Positions 16,835-24,062 of a DNA stretch of 64,000 nucleotides are shown here, in pieces. The position numbers and the translations under genes are program-made. How positions within the stretch are numbered: the stretch's first letter is position 1; every line of letters starts with the position of its first letter. The notes beneath the pieces were generated by a model. That model was not told the origin of the DNA and did no database searches. It saw only the letters and a program-made list of their open reading frames with translations. The DNA comes from an uncultured Rivibacter sp. (GTDB lineage: Bacteria > Pseudomonadota > Gammaproteobacteria > Burkholderiales > Burkholderiaceae), in NCBI GenBank assembly GCA_946480925.1, contig CAMLLU010000001.1, positions 124,001-188,000 on the forward strand. The letters run 5' to 3'.

Positions 16835-16882
16835 GAAAAAGACGGTGCCCAGGCATGCGGGAGAACCCGCATGCCTGGGCAC
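16835..16882 (-). terminator. Strong Rho-independent terminator after the Blh-like gene
   Basis: GTGCCCAGGCATGCGGG (16845-16861) and its perfect inverse (16866-16882) form a 17-bp stem with a four-base loop. On the minus strand it is followed by GTCTTTTTC. It ends the transcript of the gene whose stop lies at 16924. Confidence 0.9.
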
Positions 16883-16923
16883 ATTGCGCGAGTGCCATGC
16901 GCCCAGCGCATCCACTCAACGCA

Positions 16924-17277
16924 TCAGCGTGTTGCGATGGCGGCGTTGTAGAGCTTGGTGCTGCGTGCGCCGCTGCGGCAGAAGGCCAGCACCGGGTGGG
17001 GCAGTTCTTCGAGCAGCTTGGCAAACGCGGCGATCTCTTCGGGCGACTGGTAGGCGCCGTTGACCGGCAAGTACCGGTATTCGAGCCCGGCCGCGCGGGC
17101 AGCCGCTTCCATTTGCGCGCTGGTGGGCTGGCTGGGCCCGCCTTCGAAGTCGGGCCGGTTGTTGACCACGCTGCGGAACCCTGCGCGAGCCGCCTCGGCC
17201 ATCGCCGCGGGTTCGAGTTGCGGGGCCGCGCACACGTCCGGTGCGATTTGCGTCAAGGGCAGGGAGGGGGCGTTCAT
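16924..17277 (-). CDS. TIGR01244-type sulfur transferase/phosphatase (Blh-like)
   Basis: This 117-residue protein has the dual-specificity-phosphatase-like fold of the beta-lactamase hydrolase-like (Blh) domain. The P-loop is FCRSGARSTKLY, with Cys and Arg spaced as CxxxxxR, near residues 99-110, and VVNNRPDFEGGPSQP precedes the mobile loop. Family members are annotated as putative sulfur transferases or phosphatases; some are fused to a persulfide dioxygenase, pointing to sulfide oxidation. None of those partners lies beside it here. It is transcribed toward its own strong terminator. The yqeY stop lies 17 bases upstream of its start, so the two may be co-transcribed. Confidence 0.85.
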   Translation of the reverse strand: MNAPSLPLTQIAPDVCAAPQLEPAAMAEAARAGFRSVVNNRPDFEGGPSQPTSAQMEAAARAAGLEYRYLPVNGAYQSPEEIAAFAKLLEELPHPVLAFCRSGARSTKLYNAAIATR

Positions 17278-17294
17278 GGCACCAGCTTACTTGC

Positions 17295-17741
17295 TTACTT
17301 GGAAAGGGCCTGCTTGACCGCGCTAGACACCTGCCCCATGTCGGCTTGGCCCCCCAGGCGCTGCTTGGCCACGCCCATCACCTTGCCCATGTCGCCGGGA
17401 CCGCTGGCTCCCAGCTCGGCCACGAGCTTGGCCACTTCGGCGGCGATGGCCTCGGTGCTCAGGCGCGCCGGCAGGTAGGCCTCGAGCACGGCGAGTTCGG
17501 CGGTTTCCTTGTCGGCGAGATCGGTGCGGCCCGCCTGCGTGAACTGGGCGATCGAGTCCTTGCGCTGCTTGATCAGCTTGTCGACGATGCCGATCACGGC
17601 CGTGTCGTCGAGCTCGACGCGTTCGTCGACTTCCTTCTGCTTCATGGCCGCCAGCAGCATGCGGATGGTCGACAGGCGCTCCGCTTCCTTGGCGCGCATC
17701 GCGGCCTTCATGTCTTCGGTGATCTTGTCTTTCAGGCTCAT
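17295..17741 (-). CDS. yqeY: GatB/YqeY domain protein
   Basis: This 148-residue protein is similar to the tail domain of GatB, the tRNA-dependent amidotransferase subunit. MSLKDKITEDMKAAMRAKEA and LSTIRMLLAAMKQKEVDERV at the N-terminus are family hallmarks. The C-terminal half has GPGDMGKVMGVAKQRLGGQA, typical of the YqeY/GatB end domain. Free-standing YqeY is thought to interact with tRNA or tRNA-modifying complexes but its role is not settled. It follows rpsU on the same strand, a conserved order in bacteria (rpsU-yqeY, then dnaG in many species; dnaG is not here). Confidence 0.92.
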   Translation of the reverse strand: MSLKDKITEDMKAAMRAKEAERLSTIRMLLAAMKQKEVDERVELDDTAVIGIVDKLIKQRKDSIAQFTQAGRTDLADKETAELAVLEAYLPARLSTEAIAAEVAKLVAELGASGPGDMGKVMGVAKQRLGGQADMGQVSSAVKQALSK

Positions 17742-17763
17742 CTTTCTTTCCTCCAGAAACGCA

Positions 17764-17794
17764 CAAGCCCGCAGCGGCGTCCCGTGCGGGCTTG
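17764..17794. terminator. Hairpin between rpsU and yqeY
   Basis: CAAGCCCGCA (17764-17773) and TGCGGGCTTG (17785-17794) form a 10-bp stem with an 11-base loop. On the minus strand only a weak T-run follows (GTGCGTTTC), so it may attenuate rather than stop read-through into yqeY. Confidence 0.5.
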
Positions 17795-17844
17795 TTCTTG
17801 ACCGTTGCGACCGCCGCCTGACAACGGGCCGGCGATCAGCGAAA

Positions 17845-18057
17845 TCAGTAGAGCTTCTTGGGCAGCTGCATGCTGCGAACGCGCTTGAAGTGGCGCTTCA
17901 CGGCGGCGGCCTTCTTGCGCTTGCGCTCGGCGGTCGGCTTTTCGTAGAACTCGCGGGCGCGCAGTTCGGTCAACAAACCCAGCTTTTCAATGGTGCGCTT
18001 GAAACGGCGCAGGGCCACGTCGAAGGGTTCGTTTTCTTTGACACGAATGGTGGTCAT
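17845..18057 (-). CDS. rpsU: 30S ribosomal protein S21
   Basis: This 70-residue basic protein is the small-subunit protein S21, which helps base-pairing between the anti-Shine-Dalgarno end of 16S rRNA and m[24 protein letters not shown] and the middle [20 protein letters not shown] are nearly universal in proteobacterial S21. It ends in a Lys/Arg-rich tail. It precedes yqeY with a hairpin between them, which could allow S21 to be made in excess. Confidence 0.97.
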   Translation of the reverse strand: MTTIRVKENEPFDVALRRFKRTIEKLGLLTELRAREFYEKPTAERKRKKAAAVKRHFKRVRSMQLPKKLY

Positions 18058-18193
18058 GTAGATCAGGATCCTGGTTTGTTTGCGCTCGGAGTTCGCGGGC
18101 GGCGTTTCCGGTAAACCGGCCGCGAATCGACACGCGGGTTGCTAGCAAAGACCGCGATTATAGCCAGCTGCGTGTGCCTTGCAATGCGCAACG

Positions 18194-19417
18194 TTAGTGA
18201 CCGCTCTCCTGGCTTGCCTCCGCCATGCCGCGGGCGCAGGCAGCGGCGCTGGCCCAGGCCCACTGGAAGTTGTAGCCGCCCAGCCAGCCGGTCACGTCGA
18301 CCACCTCGCCGATGAAGTGCAAGCCTGGTAAGCGGCGGCTTTCCAGGCTTTGCGAGCTGAGCTCGCGTGTGTCCACGCCGCCGGCCGTGACCTCGGCCTT
18401 GCGCCAGCCTTCCGTGCCGGTGGGCACGAGCGACCAGCGTTGCAGGCTGGCTGCCAGGGCGGCCAGGTCCTTGTCTTTCACCTCGGGCAAGGGGCGCTCG
18501 GCCAATGCGCCTAGCGGGGCCGACCATGCCTCTGCCAGCCGCGCCGGCAGCCAGGTCGTCAGCTCGTTGGCGAGTTTCTTTTTCGAATGGGTCTTGGCGG
18601 CTCGCAAGGCTTCGTCCAGCTTCTGGCCGGGGGCGAGGTCCAGCGTGACCGGCGTGCCTGGGTTCCAGTAGCTGGAAATCTGCAGGATGGCCGGGCCGCT
18701 CAGGCCGCGATGGGTGAATAGCAGGTCTTCGTAAAAGCGCCCGCGGGTCTTGCCTTTGCCGACGGACACCTCCACCGGCAGAGACAGGCCGGACAACTCG
18801 GCAAAAGGGCCCCACTGCGCGGCGTCGAAGGTCAGCGGCACCAGCGCCGGGCGCGGCTCGACGACGCGGTGCCCGAACTGCCTGGCCAGCCGGTAGCCCC
18901 AGTCGGTGGCACCGATCTTGGGAATCGAGAGCCCGCCGGTGGCCACCACGAGGCGGCCGGCGGCTACGGGGCCGTTACCCGTATCCAGCTCGAAACCCTT
19001 GGCTGCCTGCCGCACCGCTTCCACACGGCAGGGCTGCCACCGTGTCACATTGCCGGCCTCGCATTCGCGCACCAGCATGCCGATGATCTCGTCGCTCGAC
19101 TCGTCGCAGAACAGCTGGCCCTTGTGCTTTTCGTGCCAACCGATGCGGTGGCGCTGCACCAGCTCGATGAAGTCTTTTGGTGTGTAGCGCGCCAGCGCTG
19201 AACGGCAGAAGGCAGGGTTCTCCGAGAGAAAGTTCGCCGGGCCGGCATCGCGGTTCGTGAAGTTGCAACGCCCGCCGCCGGAGATGCGGATCTTCTCGGC
19301 CAGCTTCTCGGCATGGTCCAGCACCAGCACCTTCAGGCCGAGCTGGCCGGCCACGCCCGCGCAGAACAGCCCGGCCGCGCCGGCGCCAACGATGGCGACA
19401 TCGAAACGCTGCGCCAT
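18194..19417 (-). CDS. NAD(P)/FAD-dependent oxidoreductase, YhiN/HI0933 family
   Basis: This 407-residue flavoprotein of the HI0933/YhiN family has a dinucleotide-binding motif VAIVGAGAAGLFCAGVAG at residues 6-23. GGGRCNFTN follows near residue 50, the clearest family signature. Toward the end GGVDTRELSSQSLES and GLHFIGEVVDVTGWLGGYNF close the FAD domain. The family is often labelled aminoacetone oxidase but its true substrate is unknown. ATG 19417 was chosen because family sequence begins exactly there (MAQRFDVAIVG) and the ATG overlaps the stop of the upstream desaturase (TGATG). An open frame running further upstream only reads through the desaturase gene in another frame. Confidence 0.92.
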   Translation of the reverse strand: MAQRFDVAIVGAGAAGLFCAGVAGQLGLKVLVLDHAEKLAEKIRISGGGRCNFTNRDAGPANFLSENPAFCRSALARYTPKDFIELVQRHRIGWHEKHKGQLFCDESSDEIIGMLVRECEAGNVTRWQPCRVEAVRQAAKGFELDTGNGPVAAGRLVVATGGLSIPKIGATDWGYRLARQFGHRVVEPRPALVPLTFDAAQWGPFAELSGLSLPVEVSVGKGKTRGRFYEDLLFTHRGLSGPAILQISSYWNPGTPVTLDLAPGQKLDEALRAAKTHSKKKLANELTTWLPARLAEAWSAPLGALAERPLPEVKDKDLAALAASLQRWSLVPTGTEGWRKAEVTAGGVDTRELSSQSLESRRLPGLHFIGEVVDVTGWLGGYNFQWAWASAAACARGMAEASQESGH

Positions 19418-20550
19418 CAGCCCTTCCAGGTGAACGGGAACTTCAACTGCTTGAAGAAACCGTTGGGCACGTAGTCGCCCAGCACGCCGTACCGGTCGGG
19501 CCACTTGCGGTCGGACTGCACGGCGGTGCCGAACAGATGGTCGAGGAAGGCGAAGTGCGCCGCGTAGTTCTTGTCGATGGCCTCGTCGTCCTGCGAGTGG
19601 TGCCAGTGGTGGAAGTTGGGCGTGACGATGATGTAGCGCAGCGGCCCCAGGCGCACGCTCACGTTGGCATGGTTGAACACCGCCTGGAAGCCGACGATCA
19701 CGATGTAGGTGTCGATCACTTCCTTGCTGAAGCCCAGTACGAAGATGGGTGCCAGCACCAGCGTGCGCGTGATGATGAGCTCGAGGATGTGCTGCCTGGA
19801 GCCTGCCAGCCAGTCCATGCTCTTCACGCTGTGGTGCACCGCGTGCAGGCGCCACAGCAGCGGCACCTCGTGGTAGGCGCGGTGCGTCCAGTACTGCACG
19901 AGGTCGGCCACCAGGATGATGAGAAACAGTGCAACGGGGAAGGGCAGACCCTGCACCCAGCCGCGCACGCCGTCGTGCGCGGCCCAGCCGAACAACTTGT
20001 GCACCAGCAGGTTGGTGGCCAGCAGCACGAAGCCCACCACCATGTGGTTCACGAGGAAGTGGTGGAAGTCCGTCTGCCACTCGGCGCGGAACACCGGCTG
20101 GTCGCGCCGCAGGGCGAACAGCTTCTCGATGAACATGAAGATCAGCGTCGAGCCCAGCAGGTCGAGGATGAACCAGTCCAGCCCGATGTAGGGCGTGTGG
20201 TCGGGGAAGTTCGGGTCCACTTCGACCTTGTGGCCGCCCAGCACCAGCGTGAGCGCCACCAGCGTGAAGGCCCAGAACGACAGCCACCGCACGCGGCTGA
20301 ACACCACGTTGAAGAGGGCAATGGACCCCGAGATCACCATCGCCCAGTACATCACCAGCCGCAGCACCTCGACGTCGTAGCTTTTGCGCAGCTGCGGTGT
20401 GGTGAGGTACTCCGGGAAGTGGAAGGCCAGCACGCCCAGGAAGCACAGCACCGCCAGCAGCAGTGCGATCACGCCGGAAACCAGCCCTTTGCCGCTGTGC
20501 AGCTCGCCGTGCGATTCGCTCAGCCGGTTTAGCTTGTCGAACATGTCCAT
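19417..20550 (-). CDS. Sterol desaturase/fatty acid hydroxylase family membrane protein
   Basis: This 377-residue membrane di-iron enzyme of the fatty-acid-hydroxylase superfamily has the His clusters that hold the irons: HRAYHEVPLLWRLHAVHHS around residues 223-241 and PNFHHWHHSQ around 314-323. Six or so membrane helices surround them. Members hydroxylate or desaturate lipids such as sterols, hopanoids or fatty acids; which lipid is modified here is not known. The start could be ATG 20550 or ATG 20544. Its last bases overlap the YhiN-like gene start, so both are translated from one mRNA, suggesting a shared role in redox modification of a membrane lipid, by inference only. Confidence 0.9.
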   Translation of the reverse strand: MDMFDKLNRLSESHGELHSGKGLVSGVIALLLAVLCFLGVLAFHFPEYLTTPQLRKSYDVEVLRLVMYWAMVISGSIALFNVVFSRVRWLSFWAFTLVALTLVLGGHKVEVDPNFPDHTPYIGLDWFILDLLGSTLIFMFIEKLFALRRDQPVFRAEWQTDFHHFLVNHMVVGFVLLATNLLVHKLFGWAAHDGVRGWVQGLPFPVALFLIILVADLVQYWTHRAYHEVPLLWRLHAVHHSVKSMDWLAGSRQHILELIITRTLVLAPIFVLGFSKEVIDTYIVIVGFQAVFNHANVSVRLGPLRYIIVTPNFHHWHHSQDDEAIDKNYAAHFAFLDHLFGTAVQSDRKWPDRYGVLGDYVPNGFFKQLKFPFTWKG

Positions 20551-20579
20551 GTGTCTTCCCCTTCCCCTGCGAGTGGGTG

Positions 20580-20590
20580 CGGATTATCCG
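20580..20590. promoter_or_regulatory. Palindrome in divergent promoter region
   Basis: CGGATTATCCG is a perfect 11-base palindrome between the divergent desaturase and MFS genes, whose starts are 83 bases apart. It may be an operator. Nothing else stands out in the gap. Confidence 0.3.
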
Positions 20591-20633
20591 TACCATCCGG
20601 CACTTCCCGCCTGCCGGGTACCCCCCAAACTCG

Positions 20634-21764
20634 ATGAGCGACATCCGAACTGCCGCGTGGGCAACCCGCGCCAACTTTTTCTACAGCGGGTTCCTGTTTG
20701 CCACCTGGGGCGTGCACGTGCCCACGGTGCGCGAGCACTACGGCCTCGGTGAGCAGGCGCTGGCGATGGCCATGCTGGCCGCCGGCGTCGGGGCGCTGGC
20801 CGGGTTGACGCAGGCCGGGCGGGCGATCGGGCGGGTGGGCGCGAAGCCCGTGACGCTGGCGAGCGGGTTGGTCGTGGCGTTGTGCGTCGCGGCACTGCTG
20901 CTGACCCGGGACTACGCCGTGCTGGTGGCCACGATGGTGGCTTTCGGCGTGGCCTCCGGCCTGCTCGACGTGGCCATCAACGCCGAGGCGACCGAACTCG
21001 AACACGTGGCGCAGCGCAAGCTCATGAGCGGCTTTCACGGCATGTTCAGTCTGGGTGGCATGGCGGGGGCAGCGGCGGGCAGTGCCTTGCTGGCTGCCGG
21101 CGTAACGCCGAATGTGCACCTGTGGAGCGTGGCCCTGGGCGGCACGCTGGCACTGGTGGTGGCCACCGCGTTGATGCTGCCGTTCAAGCCCAGTGCCGAC
21201 GGCAAGGCGGCCGGCTTCGAGCTGCCGCGCGGTGCCTTGCTGCTGCTCGGCGTGCTGGCCGCACTGGGCCTCATTGCCGAAGGGGCGATGTACGACTGGA
21301 GCGTGCTCTACATGCACCGCGAGCTCGGCAGCCCGCAGCAGCAGGCGGCGCTCGCCTATGCCAGCTTCTCGGCCGCGATGGCTGCCGCTCGCTTCGGCGG
21401 TGACTGGGTGCGGGAGCGCACCGAGCCCGCAAGCCTGATGCGCTGGAGTGCCGCGCTCTCGGCCGCGGCCATGGCTGCCACGCTGCTGATCGGCCAGCCG
21501 TGGGTTGCGCTCATGGGCTTCGCGCTGGTGGGTGTGGGCATGGCCAATATCGTGCCGGTACTTTTCAGCGCGGCGGCGCGCGTGCCCGGCACCACGCCGG
21601 CGCACGGCATCGCGGCGGTGTCGTCGGTGGGTTACCTGGGCTTCATGGCCGGCCCGCCGCTGATCGGCGTGGTGGCCGAACGCAGCTCGCTGGCGATGGC
21701 GCTCTCGGTGGTGGTGATGTTCGCGGCCACGCTGGCACTGGCCGCGCGGCGGGCCTTGCGTTGA
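20634..21764 (+). CDS. MFS transporter, YbjJ-like
   Basis: This 376-residue, 12-helix major facilitator protein is of the type represented by E. coli inner-membrane protein YbjJ. It starts MSDIRTAAWATRANFFYSGF, with FATWGVHVPTVREHYGLGE at the end of helix 1, typical of this group. The segment GLLDVAINAEATELE and the loop MSGFHGMFSLGGMAGA are also characteristic. Substrates of this group are unknown. The start was placed at ATG 20634, 83 bases from the divergent desaturase start. It converges with a HxlR-type regulator gene only four bases away. Confidence 0.88.
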   Translation: MSDIRTAAWATRANFFYSGFLFATWGVHVPTVREHYGLGEQALAMAMLAAGVGALAGLTQAGRAIGRVGAKPVTLASGLVVALCVAALLLTRDYAVLVATMVAFGVASGLLDVAINAEATELEHVAQRKLMSGFHGMFSLGGMAGAAAGSALLAAGVTPNVHLWSVALGGTLALVVATALMLPFKPSADGKAAGFELPRGALLLLGVLAALGLIAEGAMYDWSVLYMHRELGSPQQQAALAYASFSAAMAAARFGGDWVRERTEPASLMRWSAALSAAAMAATLLIGQPWVALMGFALVGVGMANIVPVLFSAAARVPGTTPAHGIAAVSSVGYLGFMAGPPLIGVVAERSSLAMALSVVVMFAATLALAARRALR

Positions 21765-21768
21765 GGCT

Positions 21769-22113
21769 CTATTCGCCCGCTTCGGTGTGCTGTACCCACC
21801 GGTTGGCCCAGCCCTTCAGCGGCCCGAGCTTGACGACCAGTGCCAGCCCTTGTTCGGTGAGGCGGTAGCCGGCGGGTGCGCCCGGCGTCAGCAGGCCGGC
21901 CTGGCGCAGTTCCTTCAGCCGCGCGTTCAGTACGCTGGGTGACACGCCGCCGCAGCTGGCGCGCAGCGTGCGGAAGGTCTGCGGGTGGCCGTCACGCAGT
22001 TCCCACAGCACCCGCAGGGCACTGCGCCGGCCCAGCAGGTCGAGCAGGGCCGTGATGGGCTGCTCTGTGCTTGAGCCGCGGGCGGTGACGTGGGCGTGTG
22101 GGGAGGTGTGCAT
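21769..22113 (-). CDS. HxlR-family winged-helix regulator
   Basis: This 114-residue DNA-binding protein contains ALLDLLGRRSALRVLWELRDG, the opening helix pattern of HxlR/MarR-like regulators, followed by the recognition region CGGVSPSVLNARLKELRQAGLL. The wing is GAPAGYRLTEQG, near residues 78-89. HxlR regulators usually respond to reactive electrophiles or small aromatic compounds and control a neighbouring gene. Its obvious neighbour is the convergent MFS gene. No Cys lies in the C-terminal part; one Cys (in ASCGGVS) sits next to the recognition helix. Confidence 0.87.
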   Translation of the reverse strand: MHTSPHAHVTARGSSTEQPITALLDLLGRRSALRVLWELRDGHPQTFRTLRASCGGVSPSVLNARLKELRQAGLLTPGAPAGYRLTEQGLALVVKLGPLKGWANRWVQHTEAGE

Positions 22114-22164
22114 GGCGGCGGCAATGGCCGCCCAATGGTAGGGCGGCGCGCGCTGCCGGCAGGG

Positions 22165-23013
22165 TCACCGCTGCTGGTACACCCGCACGTAGTCCACCTC
22201 CATCGACGCCGGAAAGGCCTGCGGATCGACGCCGTGCTGGCCGCCCCAGTTGCCGCCGACCGCGATGTTGATCAGAAGGTGCTGGGGGCGATCGAACGGC
22301 CAGCGGCTGCGGTCACCCGAGCCGTCGTTGCTGAAGCTGAAGTGGTTGCGGTCGTCCACGCCCATGGTGATGCGTTCGGGCGTCCACGTGAGCTGGTAGT
22401 GATGGAAGGCGGTGCAGGCGTCGGCACGCGCGACCTTGGCGGTGCGGTGCGTGCCGATGCCGTGGTGAAAGGCTCGCGTGTGCACCGAGGCGTGGAGCAC
22501 GCCGGGGTCGAAGCCCACGTGCTCCACGATGTCGATCTCGCCGTCGTCGGGCCAGCGGCCGCCGTCAGCCAGCGTCCACACCGCTGGCCACGTGCCCCGG
22601 CCGCAGGGCAGCTTCGCACGGATCTCGAAAAAGCCGTAGGTCCAGCTCGCCCGGCCTTTCGTGAACAGGCGGGTCGATGTGTACTGTTGGCCGCCGCCGT
22701 CGGCGAAGCCGGTGGTGCTTTCACGACGCGCGGTGATGACGAGCCGGCCGCCTTCGACACGCGCGTTGTCGGCGCGTTCGGCGGCGTAGTACTGCTGCTC
22801 GTCGTTGTACCAACCCTGCCGGTTGCGGTGCGTGTCGTAGGCCCACTTCGCCGCGTCGGGCAACGGCCCTGTGTCGAACTCGTCGGCCCACACCAGCTGG
22901 TAGCCCGGCGGCAGGCCGCCCGGTTCGTCGATGCCGGCGGGGCCTGGAGCAGGGGCGGGTGCGCTTGCGCAGCCGGCCATCAGCGCCGCGAGGGCCAGGC
23001 CGGCGTTCCGCAT
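22165..23013 (-). CDS. Glycoside hydrolase family 16 lipoprotein
   Basis: This 282-residue secreted glucanase-type enzyme has a lipoprotein signal, MRNAGLALAALMAGCASAP, with the lipid-modified Cys at residue 15, so it is anchored in a membrane facing the periplasm or surface. The catalytic motif GEIDIVEHVG (ExDxxE) near residue 140 and the flanking TWPAVWTLADGG and YQLTWTPERITMGVDD are family 16 signatures. Members cut beta-1,3- or beta-1,3(4)-glucans and related polymers. ATG 23013 overlaps the ybiB stop (TGATG), so it is the last gene of the ybiB transcript and possibly of the nitrate operon, an unexpected partner. Confidence 0.9.
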   Translation of the reverse strand: MRNAGLALAALMAGCASAPAPAPGPAGIDEPGGLPPGYQLVWADEFDTGPLPDAAKWAYDTHRNRQGWYNDEQQYYAAERADNARVEGGRLVITARRESTTGFADGGGQQYTSTRLFTKGRASWTYGFFEIRAKLPCGRGTWPAVWTLADGGRWPDDGEIDIVEHVGFDPGVLHASVHTRAFHHGIGTHRTAKVARADACTAFHHYQLTWTPERITMGVDDRNHFSFSNDGSGDRSRWPFDRPQHLLINIAVGGNWGGQHGVDPQAFPASMEVDYVRVYQQR

Positions 23014-23987
23014 CAGGCGGTTCTTTCGTGCGTGCTGCCGCGTGCTTCGGGAATGGCCCGCAGCGCCTGCAGGATGCATTCGACCTGCTGCACCAGCGGC
23101 GCCGGCGCCGGCTTTTCGCCGCTGATCACGCTCTGGATGTAGTGCGCCGTGGTGGCCGCGTCGTTTTCGCGCGGTAGCACCGGCAACTCGGTCAGCACAC
23201 CTTCGTGCGCCGGGCGCGAGAGATCCTCGCGCCGCTGCCCGCCGATGAAGACATCCAGCTTCGGTGCGCGGCGCGGGTCGGCCACCGGCTCGCCCTCGGT
23301 GCCGCGCAGCAGCATCGCGTTGGCCTGCGTGTGCGCGAGGAATTCCTGGTGCGCGCTGCCGTATTCGGGGTGGGTGTAGTTGACCAGGCGCAGCGTCGGC
23401 AGCGGGTGGCCCCCGGCAGAGCGGCAGGGGTCGAGCAGCTTGGCCACCGTGTGGCCGGGGTTGCGCAGGCCGACGGTCCAGCGCACGTCGAGCAGCTTGG
23501 CCAGCGGTGGGCAGAGCTGCTCGATGCGCATGAAGGCCGGCTCATGCCGCGACCAGGCGGCTTCCACGTCGCCCGCTTCACGGGCCGGCGGCAAACCGAG
23601 GTCGTGAAAGATCGACGCGGTGGTCACGCGCCCCGGGTCATGCGCCGGGCCGTGCACCAGCACCGGCACACCTTCCTGTGCCAGCAGCAGCGCCAGGAGC
23701 GGCGTGAGGTTGGGCAGCTTGCGCGCGCCGTTGTACGAGGCCAGCAGCACCGCCGGCTGTGCGGGCCGCACCGGCATGCAGCGCTCGTTGGTGGCTTCCA
23801 GGAAGCCGGCGAGCTCTTCGGTGGTTTCGCCCTTGATGCGCATGGCCAGCGCGAAGGCGCCTATTTCCAGGTCGGTGACGCGGCCGTCGAGCACCTGGCT
23901 CATGAGGTCGTAGGCCTGGGTTTGCGTCAACGAGCGCGCGCCGTCTTTGCCGCGGCCGATTTCCTTGATGTAGGGGGCGATGCTCAT
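23013..23987 (-). CDS. ybiB: DNA-binding protein YbiB (TrpD-like fold)
   Basis: This 324-residue protein has the fold of anthranilate phosphoribosyltransferase but belongs to the YbiB group, which binds nucleic acid rather than making anthranilate. The N-terminal helical domain includes MSIAPYIKEIGRGKDGARSL, and the second domain has LVHGPAHDPGRVTTASIF and GLRNPGHTVAKLLDP in place of the enzyme's phosphoribosyl loops. In betaproteobacteria ybiB commonly sits beside nitrate assimilation genes, as here, 75 bases after nasA. Its role there is unknown. It ends overlapping the glycosidase gene. Confidence 0.88.
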   Translation of the reverse strand: MSIAPYIKEIGRGKDGARSLTQTQAYDLMSQVLDGRVTDLEIGAFALAMRIKGETTEELAGFLEATNERCMPVRPAQPAVLLASYNGARKLPNLTPLLALLLAQEGVPVLVHGPAHDPGRVTTASIFHDLGLPPAREAGDVEAAWSRHEPAFMRIEQLCPPLAKLLDVRWTVGLRNPGHTVAKLLDPCRSAGGHPLPTLRLVNYTHPEYGSAHQEFLAHTQANAMLLRGTEGEPVADPRRAPKLDVFIGGQRREDLSRPAHEGVLTELPVLPRENDAATTAHYIQSVISGEKPAPAPLVQQVECILQALRAIPEARGSTHERTA

Positions 23988-24062
23988 GTGCTTTTTCTCC
24001 CTGTGAGGCGGGAGCGAAAACGCAATTCTCAGGCCAATGCCCGGGCCCGCCGGCTCACGCGG

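Noticed and set aside
18194..20674. An apparent 826-residue protein starting upstream of the YhiN-like gene
   Set aside because: The first half is the desaturase gene read in a wrong frame; the flavoprotein begins at ATG 19417 with its FAD motif.
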